A stretch of DNA of 64,000 nt from JASHPR01 sp963842355 (GTDB lineage: Bacteria > Actinomycetota > Actinomycetes > Streptosporangiales > Streptosporangiaceae). The stretch spans positions 1 to 64,000 of the forward strand of contig CAWJGC010000002.1 in assembly GCA_963842355.1 (NCBI GenBank), in the 5' to 3' direction. Shown piece by piece: positions 58,402-64,000 of the stretch (positions are counted from its first letter, which is position 1; each line of letters begins with the position of its first letter). The notes beneath the pieces are model-generated. The model was not told the DNA's origin, made no database searches, and was given only the letters and a program-made list of their open reading frames with translations. The position numbers and the translations under genes were made by a program.

Positions 58402-59675
58402 TACGTACCGCGCGCGTTCACGAGGAAGGGCATGAGTTCGATGGCCTTGGTGACCGGCAGCAGGCCCTCGGCCGCGAATCGCTCGCCGGCCCTGTCAACT
58501 CCGTCCGCGGGCAGGCCTGGCGCGCAGACGATCGCCGGGACGGGATCGTCGGAGTGGATGCCCAGCTCGCACGGGGTGGAGTGGTCGGAGGTTACCGCGA
58601 TCGCGTCGTCCGCGGAGAGCGCGGCCAGGAGAGGCGTCATGAAATGGGTATCGATGAGCTCGATCGCCCGGGTCTTCTCGAAGGGCTGATTGTCATGGCC
58701 TGGTTCGTCCGGGCCCTTGAGGTGGAGAAAGGTAACGTCGGTGCCCGTGCCGAGCACCTGGTGCACAGTGCGTTCGAGGTAGGAGGGCTCGGGTTCGCCG
58801 GGTGCGGGCCTGGAGTAGCCGAAATGGCCGCCGATCAGCCGGGCCAGGCCGCGTTCTGCGGGAATCTGGCCGAAGATGGAGATCGAACAGCCGAACTTGT
58901 CGCGGAAGCTCGCCAGCTGACGTGGCGATTCGCCGCCGTCACGGACGAGCAGTAGGTTCGCGGGGAGTTCTCCCTGCTGGCGCCTGCTGGCGTTGACGGG
59001 GTGATCGCGCAGGACGGCGGCAGATCTCTCCACGAAGACGTTGACGACCTCAGCGGCGCGGGCGGCAGCCTCCGAGGAATCCCTGGGCGAGGCGAGCAGG
59101 GGCTTCGGCACGAAATCGCGGACCGGGAAACCGAACGGACCCTCGTTGCGGAAACCGGGATCGGTGTTGGTCACCTGCCCGGAAAGCGGGACGCCGGCGG
59201 AAGTGAACACCAGGATGCCGCGGTGCCGCGAGAAGGCCGTAAGGCTGAACCGGACGGCTAGGTCGTCTAGGGACACGTCGTTACGCACCGCCGCGGCCAG
59301 TGCCTGGAGTTGCTCGTCACTGAGACCGCGAGCCGTGCGCCGGTCAAGCGTCCCGGCGCTGTCGTCGTAGCTGGCGAAATTCACCCGGAAAGCGATTGCG
59401 TTCTCTCCGGATCCGACCATGTCCAGGCCGAAGCCCTCGAGCGGCCCTCGGCCGGTGTAGTGCGCGAGCGGGTCGTACGAGAGCAGGGCCATCGCGCCCG
59501 AGTCTGATTCCGGCCAGACTCCCGCGCCAATCACAGTGATCATGGACTGCTGCGATCTCGCGGCGAGCGCGTCCAGCGCGCCGGTACGAGCGGCCTCCAG
59601 CGGAGTCCTGCCGCCGAGCCTGGCTATCGGCCGGTCAGCCGCGCCGTCGAGAACAATCAGGTAGATCTTTCCCAT
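58401..59675 (-). CDS. ApgM-type 2,3-BPG-independent phosphoglycerate mutase-like enzyme
   Basis: 424 residues, archaeal-type iPGM/alkaline-phosphatase fold: IVLDGAADRPIARLGGRTPLEAA (metal Asp10), nucleophile Ser57 in GVWPESDSGAMALLSYDPLAHYTGRGPLEGFGL, HLKGPDEPGHDNQPFEK and TSDHSTPC metal ligands. This is not the housekeeping phosphoglycerate mutase of actinobacteria, which is the cofactor-dependent form. phpH in phosphinothricin clusters is the same family and is thought to carry the phosphonoformyl group from CMP to a three-carbon hydroxy acid. Five bases downstream of the nucleotidyltransferase gene. Confidence 0.87.
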   Translation of the reverse strand: MGKIYLIVLDGAADRPIARLGGRTPLEAARTGALDALAARSQQSMITVIGAGVWPESDSGAMALLSYDPLAHYTGRGPLEGFGLDMVGSGENAIAFRVNFASYDDSAGTLDRRTARGLSDEQLQALAAAVRNDVSLDDLAVRFSLTAFSRHRGILVFTSAGVPLSGQVTNTDPGFRNEGPFGFPVRDFVPKPLLASPRDSSEAAARAAEVVNVFVERSAAVLRDHPVNASRRQQGELPANLLLVRDGGESPRQLASFRDKFGCSISIFGQIPAERGLARLIGGHFGYSRPAPGEPEPSYLERTVHQVLGTGTDVTFLHLKGPDEPGHDNQPFEKTRAIELIDTHFMTPLLAALSADDAIAVTSDHSTPCELGIHSDDPVPAIVCAPGLPADGVDRAGERFAAEGLLPVTKAIELMPFLVNARGT

Positions 59676-59680
59676 GCCAG

Positions 59681-60259
59681 CTACCGTCGGCTCCCCTCCA
59701 CCTCGCTCACGCGGGCCAGCAGTCCCTGACGAGTTAGGTAGTCCGCCGTCGCCGCGGGAACCAGGGCACGCCAGGAATCGCCTGAGGCGATCGCCGCCCG
59801 GATGCTCGTTCCCGAGATCTGCTTGTCAGCGGATCGCCAGAGCACTTCGACGTGCAGGCCCAGGCTCAGCAATCGCGCGACCTTTTCGTCACCCCACGCG
59901 TCGTAGACAGTGGTGAAGTAGGTGGCATCCCGGGGTGCGTAATTGAACAGTTCATCGGGAGACTCGATGGGGAAGGGAACGATACTGAATTCCGATCCGC
60001 TCAGGCCTTCCGCATACATGCAGGCCGCAATCATCGACATTCGCTCGTAGTAAGTAAATGGGTTGGATTCTGAGGATTTACGATGCGGATCTACTGGCTC
60101 CAGCGGGGCGCGAGCGGGGTGGGGAGAGGTGATGCCGATAACGACATGCCTGCAGCGTCTTTTGGCCGCCAGCACGTACCTCAGATGATCGTTGTGGAAG
60201 ACCTGGAACCTTCCATGCGCAACGCCGAAATCCGTTACGCTGCCGCCGTCGCCGCGCAT
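59681..60259 (-). CDS. NMN-adenylyltransferase-like nucleotidyltransferase, PhpF type
   Basis: 192 residues. The ATG at 60259 lies within the predicted leader and has GGGAGG 13-14 bases upstream. Nucleotidyltransferase fold: DFGVAHGRFQVFHNDHLRYVLAAKRRCRHVVIGIT and ISGTSIRAAIASGDSWRALVP (the ISST..R site). The HxGH signature is H22-N-D24-H25, with Asp at the usual Gly. WRSADKQISG and YYERMSMIAACMYAEGL match NadM-type proteins. Phosphinothricin PhpF, of this family, attaches CMP to phosphonoformate. First gene of the operon. Confidence 0.85.
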   Translation of the reverse strand: MRGDGGSVTDFGVAHGRFQVFHNDHLRYVLAAKRRCRHVVIGITSPHPARAPLEPVDPHRKSSESNPFTYYERMSMIAACMYAEGLSGSEFSIVPFPIESPDELFNYAPRDATYFTTVYDAWGDEKVARLLSLGLHVEVLWRSADKQISGTSIRAAIASGDSWRALVPAATADYLTRQGLLARVSEVEGSRR

Positions 60260-60329
60260 GAATTCCGTTAGCCCTCCCGCTCGCGGCTTAACCAGCCGCA
60301 GACCAACTCGGTCTCTGCAGCCTGGCCTC

Positions 60330-60358
60330 ACCATCCCAGCCCTTGCGATCCGTGTCAA
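60330..60358 (-). promoter_or_regulatory. predicted promoter of the nucleotidyltransferase-selD operon
   Basis: On the minus strand TTGACA (60358-60353) is followed after 17 bases by GATGGT (60335-60330). Start of transcription would be near 60323, giving a leader of about 64 bases before the ATG at 60259. Confidence 0.5.
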
Positions 60359-60383
60359 CGTCCCGGCACGCTAGTCTTCAGTC

Positions 60384-61049
60384 ATGCTGACAGCAGGGTG
60401 GCCCGCGGCGGTCGCGCGCGTCGCCCTTCTTCGCGCGCACAAGCAGGCGCAAACGCCTGCAGAGTCGCCATGGTCGACGATCGTCCCGACCTGGATAAGC
60501 GCGATCGCTACCGTCGGCCTGCTTATTGGCGCTGGCATTACGGCGGTCTACGCGGTGCGAGCATTTGGCAAGCAGTCGCAGGAACTCATGGACCAGCGTG
60601 CGGTCAATGCCGAGCAGACCGGTGTTCTGAGGCTCCAGGCCGATGAACTTCGGGCATCCATTGATGAGCGTCAGAATCAGGCCACCGAACGGCGCCGGGC
60701 CCAGGCATCCCTCATCTACGTCTGGGAGGAGCGGATCGCCGAGCGTACGGCGGGAGTGGGTCCGGTCAACACCGTTACCGCGCACGTCAAGAACACAAGC
60801 GGACAGCCCATCTATGATTTGCGCTTCAGCTGGCGCGTCGACCGTCAGCAGGATCACCAGACGATCCGCGCCAGCCCGCTCATGCCAGGCGAAGAGGATT
60901 CCGATATCTCCCCTGTCGCTGGTACCGGCTCGTCCACCCTGAGTGCCGTGGTCATCTTCCGCGATCGTAGCGAATGGTGGTGGCGGGTCTGGCCGGATGG
61001 CAGGCTGGACGAACTCGGGCAGCACCCGGTGCCCCCAGACTGCTGGTAG
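60384..61049 (+). CDS. single-pass membrane protein with coiled coil and beta domain
   Basis: 221 residues. Membrane helix at about 34-58 (IVPTWISAIATVGLLIGAGITAVYAV), cytoplasmic coiled coil (FGKQSQELMDQRAVNAEQTGVLRLQADELRASIDERQNQATERRRAQASLIYVWEE), then a beta-rich Ig-like domain (VNTVTAHVKNTSGQPIYDLRFSWRV...SSTLSAVVIFRDRSEWWWRVWPDG). This TM-coil-beta plan is widespread in actinomycetes with no known function. Divergent from the selD operon, 124 bp away. Its TAG is the first bases of a 17-bp array. Confidence 0.65.
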   Translation: MLTAGWPAAVARVALLRAHKQAQTPAESPWSTIVPTWISAIATVGLLIGAGITAVYAVRAFGKQSQELMDQRAVNAEQTGVLRLQADELRASIDERQNQATERRRAQASLIYVWEERIAERTAGVGPVNTVTAHVKNTSGQPIYDLRFSWRVDRQQDHQTIRASPLMPGEEDSDISPVAGTGSSTLSAVVIFRDRSEWWWRVWPDGRLDELGQHPVPPDCW

Positions 61050-61267
61050 TGACTCCCGCCGGGTAGTGACTCCCGCCGGGCAGTGACTCCCGCCGGGCAG
61101 TGACTCCCGCCGGGCAGTGACTCCCGCCGGGCAGTGACTCCCGCCGGGCAGTGACTCCCGCCGGGCAGTGACTCCCGCCGGGCAGTGACTCCCGCCGGGC
61201 AGTGACTCCCGCCGGGCAGTGACTCCCGCCGGGCAGTGACTCCCGCCGGGCAGTGACTCCCGCCGGG
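61047..61267. repeat. 13 x 17-bp tandem array
   Basis: Units of CAGTGACTCCCGCCGGG (first two start TAG), contiguous, 13 copies, no spacers. The first unit supplies the stop codon of the preceding gene. The near-perfect identity marks recent expansion. It lies between the membrane protein gene and the DHH gene. Confidence 0.97.
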
Positions 61268-61456
61268 CACGATGATCCAGGACGAGCGCTAGGGCGGGCT
61301 GCTGTCCCGGCTCGGGGGATCCTCCACCCCGCGCCCGGACCTCCGGCAGGGCCGGGCGCCTGGTCCCTTTGGCTGACCGGGCGCCACCGGGCTAAGCTGG
61401 TCCGTGCGTCGGGTCAGCAGCCGGAATTCACCTCCGCTTCGCAGAACAGGAGACCA

Positions 61457-62398
61457 ATGACTGCTCGGGGGTATGTTTTCTCTTATGTCAATCCTGACAC
61501 CGACGGTGTCGCATCGGCCATGGGCTACGCTTTCCTGCGGCGGGCATTCGATGACGCCGATTTCCAGCCGCTGATCTGGGGGGACATTAACGTCGAGACC
61601 GGGCTCGTCCTCGACCACTTCCGGATGAGCGTGCCGGCACGGGGTCGTGATCTGCCTCCGGGCGCGGAGCTGGTCCTGGTTGACACACATCACCCGGCGC
61701 AGCTCGCGTCCCAGGTGAATCCGCTGAGAGTGGTGGAGATCATTGACCACCATCCCGGTGGCTCGCCGGAGGCATTTCCCAACGCGATCATACAGAACGA
61801 GGTGGTCGGGGCAGCGGCCACACTCCTCACCGAACGCATCGTCCGGCACGATCTCGATCCCGAGCCGATAATGTCGGGCCTGCTCGCTGCCGCGATAATT
61901 TCGAACACATATAACCTGGCAGCGCCGTCAACCACTGCGCGGGACCGGCAAGCGCTGGACTGGCTCATGAAACGTTGCGACTTTGACAGCTCTCTGCCAG
62001 GCCGAATGATGGAGGCGTTGTCTGCCACGGCAGGCAAAGATACGACTGAGCTGCTAACGCACAACTACAAAGCTTTCAACCTGGACTCGCGCTCGGTCGG
62101 CATAGTGCAAATCGAGACGACGCTTCCTGAGGACATACTTACGCGTACTGACCTGCAGTCCGCTCTCTCACATCTCCGCTCCCGGGAACGGGTGCATCAC
62201 GTACTCCTGTCAGTGATCGATCTCGCCCGCGCCCAGACGCATCTCACGGCTGACTCGCAAGATTCCATGCAATTGCTTGAGCACGCTCTGGGAGTTCGCT
62301 TTGCCGATGGCATCGCCACAGTTCCGAAGATTCTGATGCGCAAGACCGATCTCGTTCCCGGCCTGGATGCTTATCTGGTAAACCTTCAGCAATGCTGA
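61457..62398 (+). CDS. DHH-family protein, inorganic pyrophosphatase-like with altered metal site
   Basis: 313 residues, ATG preceded by CAGGAGA. Alignment to type II (Mn) pyrophosphatases is end to end: YVFSYVNPDTDGVASAMGYAF, LVDTHHPAQLA, EIIDHHPGG, AAAIISNTYNLAAPST, and the substrate residues ILMRKTD. Two metal ligands are changed: His9 is Tyr10 (SYVNPD for GHQNPD) and Asp149 is Asn150 (IISNTY for IISDS). Asp14, Asp16, Asp76 and His98/99 are kept. Such changes are odd for a housekeeping pyrophosphatase. It heads the cassette with the next two genes, 19 bp apart. Confidence 0.82.
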   Translation: MTARGYVFSYVNPDTDGVASAMGYAFLRRAFDDADFQPLIWGDINVETGLVLDHFRMSVPARGRDLPPGAELVLVDTHHPAQLASQVNPLRVVEIIDHHPGGSPEAFPNAIIQNEVVGAAATLLTERIVRHDLDPEPIMSGLLAAAIISNTYNLAAPSTTARDRQALDWLMKRCDFDSSLPGRMMEALSATAGKDTTELLTHNYKAFNLDSRSVGIVQIETTLPEDILTRTDLQSALSHLRSRERVHHVLLSVIDLARAQTHLTADSQDSMQLLEHALGVRFADGIATVPKILMRKTDLVPGLDAYLVNLQQC

Positions 62399-62417
62399 AC
62401 ATAGGGGGGGAGTTCAA

Positions 62418-63440
62418 ATGCAGGGCATCGGCGATCATCGGATCTGGATTACTCTCATAGCACGAAGAAGTGCCGGCGTCTGGACGCATCTTCCGAGTAT
62501 TACGGCGTCAGTTCTCGCTGATCTGCGCAGGCCGTGCACAGCGCTGTGGGTCGACCTCGGGATGCGGTACGAGATGCTGAATCACCTGGCTATCCCCCCC
62601 GGATCCATCGACGGGGCGCAGTGCCTATCCGGCCTGGTACGCGCCAAGCGAGCCGATATCGCCATCCCCGCAGCACGATACGTCGAGCTCAGCGAGTCGA
62701 TACTAGGGTCCGGGGATAAGTCAGTTCCCGCCCTCTCTGTGCACACCGGTGCCGACGGCCAGGCCTACATGGCAGAGGTTCGCCGATGGAATCAGGCTGG
62801 CGCGCGGACCTATATGCTCCCGCATCATACGCCAGAGGCACCGGCAGCGAGCATCGTGAGAAACGCCGATCTGTCGGACTTTGCCGCCGCCATCCAGGAG
62901 GCCGCGGACGATACGGACGCGGAGCTGATATTCCTGACCTGTGAGGGGCAGCCCGAGGCGAGGCTGTTCGAACTCGAGCTACGCCGGCGCATGCTACTGC
63001 CATGGGCGCTGGACAAGGCAGAGTTGGTCATCAGCCTCGTCCGCCACGATTCGGTGGCCCGCTTCCAGGATAGCGTGGCAATACCCTCGATCCTCAGCCG
63101 CCATCCCGGCTGGCAAGGAAAATTGCGACTCATTCTCACCAGATCTGCGGAGACCATATCCAGCGCGCCGGCCTGGCTGCAGGCACTGGTTCTTGGACGG
63201 CTGCCTTTCAGCGACTTCATAGGCCAATCGGTGAGCAAGGGCAGAATCCCCTACTTTGACGCGGTGTCGGCCGCTCAGGGCGGCAGTGCCGATCAGCCCG
63301 CTCTGGACTACATGGATGCGGTGCGGCAGGTCGCCGCGGAGCTGGTGAGGCAAGCGAAGCTGGAACGGCCCCCAGCTGGGGCGGCGCCCGTGGCCCCGCG
63401 CACGGCCACGGTCACGGGGGGCGGGGAGTCGGGAGCGTGA
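62418..63440 (+). CDS. MinD/ParA-like P-loop relative lacking Walker A
   Basis: 340 residues, ATG with GGAG six bases upstream. It begins with the pattern of a MinD/CpaE-type ATPase (IWITLIARRSAGVWTHLPSITASVLADLRRPCTALWVDLGMRYEMLNHL), but where GKGGVGKT would be it has RRSAGVWTHLPS. Later LVISLVRHDSVARFQDSVAIPSILSRHPGWQGKLRLILTRS mimics the strand and nucleotide-base region. So it may be a non-binding scaffold or sensor. The fold assignment is tentative. One base separates it from the NACHT gene. The C-terminal tail is Ala/Pro-rich. Confidence 0.5.
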   Translation: MQGIGDHRIWITLIARRSAGVWTHLPSITASVLADLRRPCTALWVDLGMRYEMLNHLAIPPGSIDGAQCLSGLVRAKRADIAIPAARYVELSESILGSGDKSVPALSVHTGADGQAYMAEVRRWNQAGARTYMLPHHTPEAPAASIVRNADLSDFAAAIQEAADDTDAELIFLTCEGQPEARLFELELRRRMLLPWALDKAELVISLVRHDSVARFQDSVAIPSILSRHPGWQGKLRLILTRSAETISSAPAWLQALVLGRLPFSDFIGQSVSKGRIPYFDAVSAAQGGSADQPALDYMDAVRQVAAELVRQAKLERPPAGAAPVAPRTATVTGGGESGA

Positions 63441-63441
63441 C

Positions 63442-64000
63442 ATGCAGGTGGCGGACGCTGCACTGGATCGTGCTCTGACCCGGTACCTGAAATGGGTCCG
63501 GGCGGCGCAGAGAACGGTTGTCGTGCGCGGAATTCTGGGCGACCACACTTCTGTCGCGAGCTACGACCTGATGCGCACGTATCTCCCTCTGATGGTGGAG
63601 GCCCGCACGGGCTATGGAGCGCATCTCACCGCCAGGCCGGAGCAGGCCGCAGGTCTCGAAACCGAAGGAATCGACTTCAGCGGGCTCAGCCCGGGAAACT
63701 CGGCGAGTGATCCGGCCTGGCTTGGCGAGGTTGAGGTGACCTATGCCGAGCGCATCATAAGTCAGTCACCGATGGCCGTGCTCTCGGGCGGGCCGGGGTC
63801 GGGCAAGACAACAGCCTTGCAGTACATCACCGCCGTACTGGCCGACGCCGCTCTTGATCCGGCATCGGGCGAGGCGCGCAGCAAACTAGGTATCTCAGAA
63901 AACGTCCCGGTACCCGTGTACCTGCCGCTCGCTGCATATGCCTCTTATTTCGAAGACTTTGAAGAGCACGGCAGGCGCACTTCCATCGAAAGGCCTACCC
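63442..64000 (+). CDS. NACHT-type STAND NTPase, 3'-truncated by the window
   Basis: First 186 residues, still open at the window edge. Residues 1-60 are a short helical N-terminal domain (ALTRYLKWVRAAQRTVVVRGIL...YDLMRTYLPLMVEA). Walker A is at about 114-124 (VLSGGPGSGKTTALQYI), followed by VPVPVYLPLAAYASYFEDF, the NACHT-like strand before Walker B. NACHT/STAND proteins sense an invader or ligand and trigger an effector. Effector and sensor regions are beyond the window. Same operon as the two genes before it. Confidence 0.8.
   Translation, partial: MQVADAALDRALTRYLKWVRAAQRTVVVRGILGDHTSVASYDLMRTYLPLMVEARTGYGAHLTARPEQAAGLETEGIDFSGLSPGNSASDPAWLGEVEVTYAERIISQSPMAVLSGGPGSGKTTALQYITAVLADAALDPASGEARSKLGISENVPVPVYLPLAAYASYFEDFEEHGRRTSIERPT

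Noticed and set aside
61047..61267. CRISPR array
   Set aside because: Units are 17 bp and contiguous with no spacers, and no cas gene is near.

Overview
The window is two unlike pieces of DNA joined near position 6,040. From about 6,050 to the end it is very GC-rich actinobacterial chromosome. The order mtrB-lpqB-hpf-response regulator-alkX-like-secA-Rv3235-like-moeZ, the paired helicase-nucleases adnA and adnB, a mycothiol-type maleylpyruvate isomerase fold protein and many GTG starts all point to a filamentous-type actinomycete (Streptosporangiales-like; the genus cannot be told). Positions 1 to about 6,030 have lower GC and read like a proteobacterial prophage or integrative element: an AlpA/Xis-like HTH gene, a family A DNA polymerase and small unknown genes in a GTGA-overlapping minus-strand operon. 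The join falls inside mtrB, which loses its 5' part, and no integrase or att duplication is visible. An assembly chimera is the simplest reading.

Layout: 1-6,030 phage-like segment. 6,054-19,753 housekeeping block. 19,866-31,137 a membrane protein with a mycosin-like protease, an alkyltransferase-like protein, an EamA transporter and AdnAB. 31,138-34,160 IS630-family remnants bracketing a 456-aa unknown protein and a decayed MFS gene. 34,329-39,976 small metabolic and repair genes. 40,086-51,207 a sugar locus: secreted GH27 enzyme, two DeoR regulators, SIS isomerase, ABC importer, two PfkB kinases and a class II aldolase, fitting uptake and breakdown of a galactose or galactosamine compound through the tagatose route. 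51,362-55,393 hrpA. 55,436-60,259 a five-gene minus-strand operon. 60,384-64,000 a membrane protein and a three-gene DHH / MinD-like / NACHT cassette cut by the window edge.

The most interesting part is the operon at 55,436-60,259: NMN-adenylyltransferase-like, ApgM-like phosphoglycerate mutase, enolase-like, SelD and Nudix, in transcription order. The first three match the trio phpF-phpH-phpG of phosphinothricin biosynthesis, where a CMP-activated phosphonoformate is carried to carboxyphosphonoenolpyruvate. Here they are coupled to a complete selenophosphate synthetase, and the enolase-like protein keeps its metal ligands and base lysine but has lost both acidic residues that act on the leaving hydroxyl. 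I infer an undescribed pathway that activates selenophosphate (or another SelD product) and moves it onto a three-carbon acid.

Caution on sequence quality: reading frames break in the cupin, the phage polymerase, the HTH gene, secA, adnA, adnB, an M20 peptidase and the aldolase, mostly by one base in G/C runs or tandem repeats. secA is essential, so most breaks are probably residual sequencing indels. The genome is also rich in short G-rich tandem repeats inside and between genes.
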